64,000 nt of DNA from Centroberyx gerrardi (GCF_048128805.1 NC_135998.1:26866896-26930895), one strand, 5' to 3'. Counted from the stretch's first letter, positions 29,494-49,000 are shown. Translations and numbers: made by a program. The notes: a model not told the origin generated them from the letters alone.

Positions 29494-30118
29494 ATGCAGC
29501 TTGTCACCATGTCCACTAAATCCGCTCTCCTTGTTGTTCTCATTATATCCTGCCTTCCAAGTAAGTACATTTATTTGATATTCATTTAATCCATTGGATG
29601 TGTGCTCCTGTAAATATACTAACAACACAACTTGTGTCTGTCACCATGTTCTTTATCAGATGTGCAAGGGTTGAACTACAAACAGGTAATGCATTAACTT
29701 TGTTCTGATTGGGAGAATAAACATGTTGTATACACTGATTGTAATCTGATGCAACAAATGCAACAGTAAATACATTGTAAAACAACTTTGAACTTCACTC
29801 ATGGGGTTATTTGTATTCAATGCATGATGCTATTCACTCAACTGTCCATATTCATCTCTTTAGCCTGGATGTTACAACTACCAAGTGGCAGGATGCCCAT
29901 TCGTCTTTGAGCCCGTGTGTGGGTCCAATGGAGTCACCTACCCCAATGAGTGTGTGCTGTGTGAAACCATCAGGTAGAACCACCAAAACAAACACTTGGA
30001 CTGAATTTGAAACTTCCTAAATACAAGACACCGTGATAGATCAGCTCTCTGACTACGTTACTTTCCTCACAGGGAAACCGGGACAAAGATACTGGTGGCT
30101 AAGAGCGGACCTTGCTGA
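29494..30118 (+). CDS. Small secreted Kazal-type serine protease inhibitor
   Basis: Four exons, 29494-29560, 29660-29685, 29864-29973 and 30073-30118, join in phase to an 82-residue protein. The N-terminus ([17 protein letters not shown]) is a signal peptide; the first ATG (29494) and a second in frame (29509) are both possible starts. One Kazal domain follows with six cysteines spaced C-x7-C-x7-C-x10-C-x2-C-x17-C, including the family signature [13 protein letters not shown]. The residue two after the second cysteine, the usual P1 position, is Phe (CPFVFEP), predicting chymotrypsin- or elastase-like targets rather than trypsin. Size and layout resemble SPINK proteins; I cannot assign the SPINK number. 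It lies between plac8 and cops4. Confidence 0.9.
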
Positions 30119-30353
30119 GAAAACTGCTGGAAAACAAACTATGAGGAATCTGGAGAATTACCGCACGTCATGACTTTGCTGTATGAATGCCGATGAAATA
30201 ATGGAACATTTCAACGAAGCGCTACTGGAGGAGCAAGCAAACTAATCTTTAATTCTAAAATGACACAACCGGGACACCTCTTCTCGCCTTCAAATTTAAT
30301 CCCCTTTGCTGAAATTTCATAACAGTGTGTAATAAGATTGGTTTACATGAAGC

Positions 30354-30466
30354 AATAAATCAAGAAGCACTTGACAGGTATTGCTATGTGGTATATCAAA
30401 TTAAAAACATGAGAATGTGTTTGGAAAGCAAAGGTTTTAAATAGACCAATTGTAATATACAATAAA
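30354..30466 (+). terminator. Kazal gene poly(A) signals
   Basis: AATAAA at 30354-30359 and again at 30461-30466, 236 and 343 bases after the stop codon. Either could end the transcript. The cops4 transcript converges from the other side. Confidence 0.55.
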
Positions 30467-30898
30467 TCCATTGATATCTTTGAGTTCTTGGACTCATGTC
30501 AAACATCTAAATTATCATAAGCAAGCTGTTAACTCCAAGCACGAAGATGCAGTAGCTCTTCTTTGAGTTGCATGCCATAAGACCCAGGAAATAAATACCA
30601 TGAAGTCACATCTAGAGATTAAATAATAGCACTGCTGTGCCGGGCATCGTTCTGAGAGAGGAGCAACACTGACCCATTTCCCATGTGGCCAAACAGTGAA
30701 AAAACAGTGCTGTCCAAACATCGAGCAAAAAAAAAAAAGGGAAACATCTGAAGAGAGTGACGATGATATCAGAGAGTGTCCCTTGGGTGCTTCCGTTACT
30801 GGGAGAGACGTGGTGAGATTTTGGAGTAGGGAGACAAAAAGACGAGGCGGGAGGGGGCTTGGCTGAGGGAGGAGTTTAGGGGAATGTTTGGGAGATGG

Positions 30899-37441
<6,543 letters not shown>

Positions 37442-37735
37442 TGTCGCCGATGAAGTGTCAACAACAACGCTTTTCATGTCAAGAGGGGAGCGAGACTTCC
37501 GGTCGGTCCGACTGCGAGCTGAGAGCGCAGTGCTTGGTTGGTCCTCCAACTGCGGTGTAGCGAGGCGCGTTATCAACCGCGTCGGTGTCCCGAGCGAGGC
37601 GCGCCCACGTAGAATTTGAAGTGCTGGGATTGGTCAATGGTCGACGCCCACGAGAGCATTCGATTTGACAGCTTTGCCGCACAACGCCGAGCTAGTCAGC
37701 AGCTCCCAGTCTCCTACAGCAAACTGATATAACAT
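37442..37735. promoter_or_regulatory. cops4: cops4 CpG-rich promoter, possibly bidirectional
   Basis: CpG-rich sequence directly upstream of the cops4 start. It includes GGCGCGCCCACG, an inverted CCAAT box (GATTGGTCAATGG near 37628), and TTTGAA at 37615-37620. On the plus strand an ATG with an open frame starts at 37734 and meets a donor-like GTAATATC at 37761, so transcription in both directions is conceivable. Confidence 0.5.
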
Positions 37736-37761
37736 GGACTTCAGTGACACAGAAACAAACG

Positions 37762-40700
37762 GTAATATCGCTATTGTACTTTTAATAGCAATATCAGGCC
37801 ATAATGTTATCATGAGAATAGCTACTAAGTATTTCTTTCAATGGGTCAGCTCCTTTAGTAGCCCGGCGTACGCCGGAGAGATACAACAGGGAGCAAGTGG
37901 CGAGGGAGGAGTGTGTCTTTAAAATTAAGGGGGAAATACTTGCATGCGAGGGGGCGGCAACTCAAGAAAGCATGGTGGTCACAGTGATCATAAGAGTGAA
38001 TCGTATGGAAACGGTGCCTGTGCAGTAGTAACAAAGTGAGGCTTCTGAAGATATTAGACATTTGTTTCCATCTTAAAACAGTTGGGCCTGCTTATTTTCC
38101 AATTTTAGGCCAACATTGTGCATTGGCATCAACAGTTCCGTATGTGGCTCGTACAAGACGCTTTCGCCGCTGAAATTTCAGCCAGGCTGCAGGAATACAG
38201 CTTAAGTGCCGGGCGTGAAGATGTTTAATTGGAGTACAGAATCGTCTACCCTGCCCGCCTCCGGGGTACTCCGGTTTGCTAAAGGAGTGCACCCATTCTT
38301 TCGGCAGCTGGCATAGCTGACAAATGAACGTCCTAGTGAGCATTAGCGCTGACCAATCCAGTGCTGAGAATTAGTGGTGGGCGGAGTCTTGTCCAGAAAA
38401 CCAGTGGGCCCCGCCCACAGTAATGTAGACGCCGTCTAGCGTCATTAATGGGCGGCTACTAGAGTACTCGCGGTCTGCGCGTTCACGCGGCCAGGGGGCT
38501 CCTGTGCGCGTGATTTTGATTCTGATTCTGGACTGGGCTTTATTTTCCTGTTTTCCAAGTGGTAATTATGATTGACTGGTCTTCCTAGTCAGCTGAAAAA
38601 GGAACTCAAACCAGTTGATGACAACTCAGTCCATAGTAATGTATTATTATTCGTTGGATGCAATGTAATGGCATAGTAATGTAATGTATTAGTAACTCAA
38701 AGGATGATTACTATGAGTAATGCTCATGCAAATATTTTGGGTAGGTTAGGGATCTTTTGGAATGAGTGTGAGCACACTTAGTTGCTCTATACAGAGAACT
38801 GATGAGCTTGTTTTTCTGTGATTTAAGTAGTCAAAAGTGTTTCTAGTTCATTTGTTAAGAATGTAATTCTTCCTTTCCTACTGCTGTTGATGTTTCATCT
38901 GACAGTCATATGAAAAAACAAAATCACACTTCATGTCCTACTGTGATTGTCAAAACTGCAAAAATGCAAGCTGTATGTGTAATACAAACATACTAATAAA
39001 ATGTTGCCTTATTTATATCACAATTAAGTCAGGAGCATGGCTGTTTTCTCTGTTTGGGTGGACCACCTCAGACTTATCCTTAACACCCTGTTGGAAATTT
39101 TGAAAATGGATTGGTGACATGTAATAACAAATAACAAATATGTTATATATTATGTTATATATGTTATATATTTTTATATGCATATTTTCATTGTATAAAT
39201 TTAAAGTGTACCCATAGTATCCTTAATTTTTTCAATAGTTTCTGGCACCTGAAATGGTTCCAAATATTAACCTCACTACATAACCATTACTGCTGGTGAC
39301 TGTGCCACCAGGGAACAATTATGCATTTCATTCCAAATGGGGTTAAAATAGTACAATATGTGACAACAAGAATAACTTAGAAAGACCTCTAGCACAAAAT
39401 GAATGTGACCAACCTCATTTCCATGTACACATCACAACTTGTTCATACTATGTAACTCCCTCACACAATCCACTCACCTCATAACCTAACTGGTTCCCCA
39501 AACATTTTCTTTACACACGCACACACACAGAGACAAAGCAGAACTACCTCACTAGGTATCTAGTCAGCCAAACTAAGTATCTTAAAAACAATTATCAACA
39601 ATTAACATCATCAGCAAAAATACAACTTTAAAATAATAGTAGCATTACTCCAGAAAATAAATAATAAAAATTGTTGCCAAAGCAGCCATCAATGATAAAG
39701 ACAAGCAAGCTAATTCAAAATCAGTTCAAAAAGGTAAAGCTAAACTTGGTTATCAAATAGCAAGTAAGCTTGGTAAGTGTTAGCTAGATCAGGTGCCAAA
39801 ATTGCATTTGAGTGACCCCAACTATTAACTAACTACTAACTTTTTTATTGACCCATATAATAAACATTTTAAAGGATTCAGTGAAATCATAGTTGATCCA
39901 TAAATATTGTCGGACCTGATTATATCTTAAAAGCAAAGCACAAACAAAAGCAGCAGCTCTAAACCCATGTAGGCTCCCCTGAATTATCTACATTTTATTA
40001 AGATCGCATTAATTGCATTGCATTAAAACCTTGATATCCAAATAGGATTAGATTGCTTTCCAAAATGCAGCTGGGAGCTTGTAACCTTGCACAAGCCATT
40101 TATTGTACTTCTAAACTTGCCTTCACCAAGGAGCGTACCATTGGCATCAGCTGGACTTCTCTAAATTGTGCTGTCCCAATTTCAATATGCTTCATGGCAA
40201 ACATTTTAAATGCATAATCTACTATGACAGATTATGTCACACATGAAGGAAGTGCATGCAGCTCCCAAGCCTTCCTTGTGCCCAGAGCTGAATTGATGGA
40301 AAGTGGCCAGTCAGTAAGCCATGAAAGTACAGTGACTCCAGTAGCTATAGTAACTATTACACAGCAGTTAGATAGATAGTTACAGCATCCTACATTTACT
40401 TGCTACTGACCAGACCTCCTCTGAAAGGAAATCATTCATTAAGAGAAGACACACATCCAAAACACATCATTCAAGGTACGCTGGGTTGTATGCTATACAC
40501 TGGGCGTTTGGTGGCCTTGTCAGTGGGGATATTACAGCACCCACATGCACACTACTCAGTGACAGCAAGGAGTCGTATTGGTGCCGAGAAGTAATGCAGC
40601 TCGAACAACGGTGTGAAAAGGTTTGGGATTCTTGAGAACTCACTGTGGATCAAGTCACCTGAAAGAGCTTGACCTGTAACATACTGAACTGTGAAAATTT

Positions 40701-43700
40701 CTAATCCGAGCAGTGTGACCACTGACTGTATCCATGACAATAAATATAGTGGTGCCCAAAAGAAGAATAGTCAGCTGGATCACGCTGCAGCACTCTTGCA
40801 CAAGTTGCAGTGAAGCTGAGACCTATGTGGAGTTTCATGAGACCATGGATTTCTGCCTGACCGTCGTGAACGCCACAGTCCAGAATACAGGAGGCATGGT
40901 AGCATTGTCTTTCATCACCTTCCACCACTTGTGGTTGAATTTGACACGTTTGGAGAAGAACAGACTGTTGAACACTCATGTCAAGGCGTCAGAACCTTTT
41001 GGACCTATTGCAGAGTGGATCTCGCACAAGTTGAAAGTAATCTGTAGATTTGAAAAACGTCATTCCCTATCCAGCCCCATCAAACCTTCTCTGGACAGGA
41101 TCAGTCCTTGCATAGATGATGTTCAAGTGCTCCCTGGTCCCAAAGCAAGCCTGTCCCAGACCCGGATATGTTGCATCATCCCCCACACTAGTGTGATGGG
41201 AGGCTAGGACTGAGAAAAATGTGTAATTATATGTTCATTATCACTTTTACACTTGTGATCCTATAGTTGAACTCCCTAATGCCTATAGTTTGTTCATGGA
41301 GACAGTTGTCATAGAGCTTAGCTTGCTTACATAATTATGTTCCCTACATCATACTTGCCATCAGTTTCGCCATTTCTTCAAGAGGTTCCAGTATTTACAA
41401 TTGCGCTCACCTTCATGGTCAGAGAGGGTTGGATGTATTAGTGTGGCAAGAACAAGAGTTTAAAGTTAGCCTACCTTGAAAGGGCGTGCCAACTAAATTG
41501 AACTACATTGCAATTAAGCACCAGAAAGAGAGGCAGGCTGGACTCACTTGTTTTATATTGCTTAAGTTGCTCATTGTTGAAGTTGTTTATGCTCATAATG
41601 TGCATGCTCATATGCCATGTAGCTCAAATGCAACGTGAGAGATTTATTTAAAAAAAAAAAAAAGTCTTCTTTTTTATTTTTTATTTTTTGATGGAATGTG
41701 AATACGATCAGTGAATGCGATCAGCGAATGAGATCAGTGTGTGGTCAACTGTTTAAGCACCATCATCATTGCTTGCCATGTCATTATATCATATTAACAT
41801 ACATTGCCATTAAATGCACTTTTGAAACAGTGTGTGAGTATGTGTGTGTGCACATACATACACACACTCTGTGCACATTTTAATAGTTATTTTGCACAAG
41901 TTAAATAATGGATTCTTAAGATGTAATAAAATGTGGGAATATAGAATTGAATAAATAATTTGAATACTTTCTGAAAATGCACACTCAGATAAATCAAGAA
42001 GGTGGGTTTGACCATTGTTTATCTTGACTCGCAATTGTATTAGGCTACTTGTGCAAAATATGTAGGTTATGGTTGTTTTACCTTTCATCACTTGGAATAT
42101 GAATGTCTAAGCTACTTTTACCATTATCACTCAAGTTCCCTTAACTGTCCCAGCATAGGCACAGTTGGCCTGGGACTGGGAAAAGGGAGAGGGTGGAGGG
42201 GCTTCTTTTGGGTGGAGGGTGCAGGCAGAGCCTTATCACACCTCTCAGCTAACCAGCTGGCTGAACATTCCTTCCACCTTCTGGCAGCAGATAAATGCAG
42301 ATTTCTAATTTTCCAAACAATTTGACACTAAAATGTTCTTCAGTGGCTACTGGTTTTGTGAGTGTATCAGTAAAAACTATTCTTCAAAATCAGTAAATCA
42401 TGTCCATGCCCATATGACTTCTAATGTACTCTATAGGGCTGCATGGGATACTGTTAGAATCCAGAAGAAACCTTGTAAGATGTTCTCAAGTGAAAAAGGT
42501 GAGATAGAGGGATGGGGACTGTTACCACCACCACCTGTTGATTAATTTAGTGTAACTCATTTGACTATAGCCTCAATAACATAATTTAGTTTCAAATTCA
42601 ATTCAAATTCAATTCAAATTTCCAAATGTCAGCTTCATTCTGATAGAGAGTAGGTCTGTATTGGTGCATAGAGAATATACGGCCAAGTTGTTGAAGCCCC
42701 TGGCCACACCAGTGTTTTTATATGCAGTACAGTATATATTCAAGCTCTGTCTAGTCTCACCACGGACCTGCTGTTTGCATATTTTAAAATGAATATAGAT
42801 CCAGTCTTCAATACTGATTCACTAGATGCCTAGAAACCTTGAACCTCCCAAACTGGCAACCATGACAAGGTCATATCTACTGTATTTAAGTGTTCTTACA
42901 CAGATGCCTTTTAGGTGGAGATAGCATTGCTCATCGAAATAGATTAATGAACATTAATGAAGACATGATCCTGTTTATATTTAGCAAAACTGGCTCTTTA
43001 CTTATTGATGCTACAGTCAGGGTTTTTTGTCCAGAAGGGGTCCAAAGACATGCAGGCCAGGTGAATTGAAGAGTCGAAATTGCCCATAGGTGTGAGTGTG
43101 TTTGTGTGTAGTATGGTATATGATGTATATGATCTAGTATATGATGTATAGTACGTATAAGATGTAGTAAACAATATATATGAATGACCTAGTATAGGAT
43201 GTATATGATGTGTATATATACTGTATGTAGTATGTATATGTATGATGTAGTATGGTATATGACTTGTATATGATGGTATGTTAAGCCCTTTGAGACTTGA
43301 CTGTGATAAAGGGCTATAAATTAACAAGACTAGACTAGGGGCTCACACCAAACCTAATTATTGCTTGTTTTGTTTGTAAATTAACCGTCTTGGTGACATC
43401 ATATTTCGATTATGTATCAATAAAAAAGCAATTAAAATATCCCCAATTTTAAAATTAGATTACATCTATTGACAATGGAGATAAACTTTAAAGGTGATCA
43501 TTTATTTTATGCAATTCACTTTATTCATTGTAATTTATTTATTTATTTGTTCATTTGTTTGTTTATTCCTTTCGTTATTTTTTATAGAATACATTTATCC
43601 ACGGTGCTTTAATTTTTATAACTTTTTGAGTAAAATTTGAATTAAAACATGACCTCTCTACATGCATGTTGATCTTCAGAAAATAAAATATACCAGAGAT

Positions 43701-43870
43701 AATATTGGTGGAGCATAATGGTAATTTGTTTTATTTATTTAGCACAGAGCACTGTTTATTTATTTGTATGTTTGTTTACTCATTTAGATAAAGTAGCACA
43801 ATGGTGGCTTATTTGGAAACGTACTGTAATGTTATGCAAGTAGGAATGTTATACCACGGTAGTGCACCTT
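37762..43870. other. cops4-lin54 intergenic region, no supported gene
   Basis: A CpG-containing stretch at 38.1-38.55 kb has no clear exon. 38.6-40.2 kb is AT-rich. A 157-codon frame at 40734-41207 has no recognisable domain. Also present are A/T runs near 41650-41690, a short ATTCAAATTCA tandem at about 42591-42622, and AT-rich tandem-like sequence at 43090-43280. Confidence 0.6.
43090..43280 (+). repeat. Degenerate TATGATGTA-type minisatellite
   Basis: Many imperfect units such as GTATATGATGTATATGAT and ATGATGTAGTATGGTAT repeat with variable spacing. Few G+C and no coding sense. Confidence 0.7.
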
Positions 43871-43885
43871 TAAGTATTACGTAGC

Positions 43886-44018
43886 GGTGACGTCGAGTTA
43901 GGAGGTTGTGGCCGGGCTGTGAAATGTCAGGGAGGAATGGCGCTCGGCGCGGTATTTTGAACAATCGTCTTTTCCTTTGCCTGTTTTATCTGGAAACATT
44001 CCCCAGCACAAAAATCGG
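43886..44018 (+). promoter_or_regulatory. lin54: lin54 core promoter and non-coding first exon, with CRE-like and CDE/CHR-like motifs
   Basis: A CRE-like TGACGTCG lies at about 43888. GCGCG (43947-43951), four bases, then TTTGAA (43956-43961) form the spacing of a CDE/CHR tandem element. The sequence then runs to a donor AAATCGG|GTAAGCC at 44018/44019. The matching acceptor (TTGTTCTCTCAG, with CAG again three bases on) lies at 46034-46037, just upstream of the lin54 start codon. The transcription start is not fixed, so the motifs could fall just upstream of or within the first exon. Confidence 0.5.
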
Positions 44019-46034
44019 GTAAGCCTGATTGTGTGTTGACAAATTTGAGGGCTCAGTACACCGCAACCACGGGAAAGCAACACACGTAAGAATGTGTTAA
44101 ATGTTTGGATAAAATGTAGTGCTAGCTAGCTAGTGTTAGCAAGCTCAGCAAGTTTGCTAGTACAGTTGTGCTGCCCGCTGGGCTGGCTTGATGAGGCTGG
44201 GGATAATAACGATGGTTAAGGTTAGTCGCAGAGGAAGAGCACAAGGGCCACAGGGCTCAGGTTATTCCCTGGAACTGATCCCTTACACCACTAAGTGTAC
44301 TGAGCAAAAGTTGTGTGTTTAATAGCAGCTAATGCATCAGCGCACTCGGTGTAATAACATAAGATCGAACATGCAACTTAACAGGTTAAGTACGGCCAGC
44401 TATTGTGTCCGCAACTGAAAAGGAAAAGCTGGACACGGGCACGTTTATGGAGAGTTGCTTTCATGAGATGGTCATGCGACTGCTGCATGATAGCTGCACG
44501 TTTTGTGGATGTTGTCTGAAATTATGACAACACCACTCAACTGTCACTTTTGCCGCTAGCTGGTATTTCCCTATGGTCCATCTGACGCTTGTCGGGTGTA
44601 GAAACAGATCCTGTTGACTTGACTGGAGCAAAACAAGAGATTTACCAAACGTAAAGTTACCTTAAAAACTACACATCCTTTCACCTTTGGCTGTGTCATT
44701 TGTAACTGGCAGGCCACGCTAACTTGCACCATAGCCCCACGTCTAAAACAACCAAGTAAAAGCTATTCAGGTTGCTAGTTGAATCGATACGTGCAGTTAA
44801 AGAGGTACAAAGTCGTGCTGTCAGCATGCATATCCCAAGTGACAAAAAGAAGGAATTATTAAAACCCGGCGTTGTTTACGTTGTCAGAGTCTGACAAGAG
44901 TTTGATACTTGCGAGTCAATTTCAGCTCTTTATTATAATCTGCTCTGTTTCACAGTGAGTTGAGTTGGTATTTAGGTGTAGACTAAATAGGCTAAAGTTA
45001 AAGGCATTCCCTCATTCTCCATAGATCAATGTTAGCCGGAGAGCTAACTGAGCTGATGACGAGGTAAAAATGGCGGATCTTTCGAAATCCAACCCCGGCC
45101 TGAAATAGTAACGCAGCCAGCAAGCAGCTTGTCGCTTTCTCTCACTCTTTGCCTCTGGCCGCTACCAACTGCTGGTTTTTAGAGATTTTAGTGCATCTCG
45201 ACACAATTCCCCCTGGTTGTTTTTTAACGAAAGACACGGAAGTAATAGTAGTAGTAGTTTAGTTTGTGTGGTGTGGGATGGATAGGGTTCATATGTGTTT
45301 CGGTGGGTTTATGTTGAGTGGAGTAGAGCAGGACAAAGATTTGCTCTGCCTGAGACGATCGGTGCGGCCTAGCCAACCCAGCATCAGCTGTCAGGCTCTG
45401 CCGAAATAAGTGGGATCATGCAAACGTAACACATCTACAAATCTCTGTTAATGAAATTGCATGCGATTCTTGAAACCTGGTTCATTGAGCCCCATAAAGT
45501 TATCTAATCTAAGGTAGCAGTTGGGCAATGTTGTTGTGAATGCACGGCTAACTAGTTAGCTCTAACTGCCTGGCTTGTTTGTTTATATCTATCTATCTGT
45601 CTATCTATCTATCTATCTATCTATCTCCAAAGCATTTTGCCAGTTGATTGGATTTTCTAATGGGTAATTATTATGTTCATTTGTATATTATAATTATTTA
45701 TAGAATAATATAACTTGTTGGTTATTATATGTAACAACTAGGCTATGTGTCAGAGAATCTACATATTCTATATTCATTGTAACTATAAACGATATACAAT
45801 ATATTGTGTGCACAAGGCACTGTGATGCATTTTGATATGTATGATGCATTCAGTAAACTGCATACTGGCAACAACATCTGCAGTGTCATCTAAAACAGAT
45901 TAGCATAAGCCATTTAATGTGAAGAAATCAAAATGTTTTAATGTCTTCAAGATACTTAACTGCATTCCCATTGAGCAATTTATGTGTGACAGAACATACA
46001 GTGGCAATTAAAAAAGTCTGTGTTGTTCTCTCAG
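44019..46034. other. lin54 5' UTR intron
   Basis: No coding exon. Contains a YY1-like AAAATGGCGG near 45067, which also starts a 12-codon upstream frame, and a TATC tetranucleotide microsatellite (about 45585-45626). Confidence 0.6.
45585..45626 (+). repeat. TATC tetranucleotide microsatellite
   Basis: About ten TATC units with one TGTC interruption, in the lin54 5' intron. Confidence 0.9.
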
Positions 46035-46063
46035 CAGTAACTGAGAGCTGAGAGATTGCAAGC

Positions 46064-49000
46064 ATGGATGTGGTGTCACCAGAGCTCAACAGTCTCCTTC
46101 CTGATGAGATCATGGACACCGAGGCCATAGTGATGGAGGACGTCCCTCCCTCGCAACCCGATGGCACCGCAGTCCCGCCAGAGCCCAGTGACGACACGCC
46201 GGTCCCAATGGAAACAGATACACCCATTGTTCCAGAAAATGTGAGCCTCTGTTCGGATGTCTCTTCAGCAGAGCACACCCAGGCTCTGACCACAGACTCC
46301 ACGCTCAGTATCGGCTCTGCAAGCCAGCTTCCCCTCTCACTCTCCGGTGCATCATCATCCCTTCTCACCCTCAAACCGGCCCTGGCCACTTCCACAGCCA
46401 CCACCAAAACTACAGATAGCTTGACTGGGACCAGTGTCACTACAAGTGGGTTACAGAAGCTCTCAGCTCCCTTTACCATCTCTGCCGCAAACCACCAGAT
46501 CATCCTCAACAAGGTGGCCTCAGCTCAAGCCACTGAAGCAACAAAGTCAGCAGGCACTTCAGCCCAGGTTATCAAGCAGGAGGGGCAAAAACTTTTGGTT
46601 ACAGCAATAGGGAAGTCGGGGCAACCCATAGTGCTCCAGTTACCACACACAGGCAGCAAGCCTGGCATTGGGCAGGCTTCAGGAGACGGCAAGTCCCAAG
46701 CTACTCAGTTTAAGGTGGTGACCATTGGGGGAAGGTCTGAGCTGAAGCCGGTGGTGGGGAGCGCTGCCAGCCAGATGCCCACACTGCAGGCCCAGCAGCT
46801 GAAGACTGTGCAGGTAAGACCTAGTGATTTTAACTTGTTATATTGATTCTAAGCAAGTGAATTTTAATATTATTTGATGATTTATTTTTGCAGGGCAGAC
46901 ATACAATAATTTGCAAACAATTAATTTCAACAAATATGTTGTGTAGTTCTACATGAAAAGCGTTGGTATTGTCAAGCACTGAAAGCATGTTAGTGAACTA
47001 TGACTGTAATTCTTTGCAGTTATGACACATGGTATAAAGGGGTTTCAGGTGACATGAAGCACCCTCAGGCGGCCATATTGGAGTTTCACTGGAGGGCTCT
47101 TGGGCAACAACTATTAAGAACAGCTGATTGCATTTCTAAACTTATGACTCAGCAGTCTCAAGAGTATGGAATTGATACGGTTAATTTCTGTGCAGTTTTT
47201 AGCTGGGAATTGATCTTGTTACTGATGCATCTGATTGATCTTTGTTTAGATAATGTCAGCTTTTTAGCTACCTAATCATAGTATCTGGTCAACTAAATAT
47301 CACTGTCTGGTTGTTAGTGGATCTAAATTATACAATAGCTAATATAACATGGCTAGTTGCTTTGCTGAGTTCGCTTGCCTGCTGGTTAACAAGCTAAGAA
47401 AGCCAAAACCAACTCTCTTCTTAAGCTACAACTCAGAGTTTGGAGCAGAGGCTACAGCTAAAGACAAGACAGTTTCCTACGTCACAGAAATATAAATTTG
47501 GAAACAATGTTAATTCTCTTTTTCTAACCTGGTTGTTATATATTTAGCCATCATTTGTCCACAGCTACTTCTCCATTGGACTCCCATGAAGGCGACAGGT
47601 TGCTAGGAGATTTGTGAAACAACTACGAAACCTCTATTGGTCAAACAGTCGAGTTGCGCGACGCCCCAGTGACTCACCGAATAGAGCGCGTACCATAAGG
47701 CTCAGTCCTTCCCGCAGCGACCCGGGTTCGAATCCAGCCCGCGGTCATTTGCTGCATGTCCTCCCCTCTCTCTCCCATACTTTGCTGTCTCTCTCACACT
47801 ATCTCTGTCAATAAAGCCTAAAATAAATCTTTAAAAAAAACAAAAAAAAAAACAGTTGAGTTGCACTAGTAGTGTCATACTAATTAGAGAGGCAAAATTA
47901 GAAATGTTGAGGAAGTAACCTGTTTTTAATTGGCTGTAAGCTAATGTTGCAGTAGTAAGTTAGCCAATGCTAGCCTCATCAGCTTATAATAGAGTAAGAG
48001 ACTTGTGAGACAAAAGATGAGATGCTGAGCTCGCTAAATGAAATGTCAAAAAAATGCATCCAAAATATAGCTATAGCTATGGCCTACTTTTATATACACA
48101 CACAAATGTTCAACAGGAGATGGGCAGTCAAGTCAATGATTAGTTAAATTGAGCAATAATGAACATAAGCACCCTTAATATTTATGTAAATACTATGCTA
48201 TGACCTATGCTGTAGGTCTGTGTTTTAGTGTTTTTGTTTTTGTTTACAGTTAAGTTACAGGTATACTTTTGGATTATTTTCTCCTGAAATATCAAGTACA
48301 CACTATAAATAGTCGTATGATTCAATGAAGACAGGAGATTTGAATTATATACTGTAGTTTAAATACAATAAACCATCAGGGGCCATCAGGCAATCCTTAC
48401 TGTCATATGAATTTTTTAGGTCCACCCTTGAATATTCCAAAATTTTCTGGAAATTGAAATACTTGTGGGTTGGACAAAAAACAGTAAAACAAAAATGTGC
48501 ACAAAAAACCCCAAAATGTGGTCATAGTGGCAGTATTTTGAGATTCATCAAGGATTCACTTAGTCAGGAGCCATGCACTTAGTCAGGAGCCATGCTTAGA
48601 TCAGTTTATTTAAACACACATTTCACACACATTTCAGGTATTAGCATCAAGGTGTGAATGTAGGAATATGTGTCCCATATTTATGCAGATTCATTTTATT
48701 TAATAATATCTCCACAGATCGCTAAGAAAACGCAGGTTTCCTCAGCAGCACCAATCAAGTTCATCATCACTAAAACGGTTAACAGCAAAGGACTAACTGC
48801 TCAGACATCAGTATCTCCTGTTATTGCAGGTAACTGTATTTGCATAATTTTCATATTGTGCACTGACATCTTTTTGTCTGTAAAGTGAATTGTTAAGAAT
48901 ACATTATTTTTGTTGCCCTGTAAATAAATAAATCTTTTTGCCATCTGCTCTCAGGACGGGTCCTAACACAGAATACCCCAGTGATGCCCCCAAGGACCAT

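Noticed and set aside
45928-46512. 194-codon frame antisense to the first lin54 coding exon
   Set aside because: It mirrors a GC-rich exon whose sense translation matches LIN54. No independent protein motif is seen.
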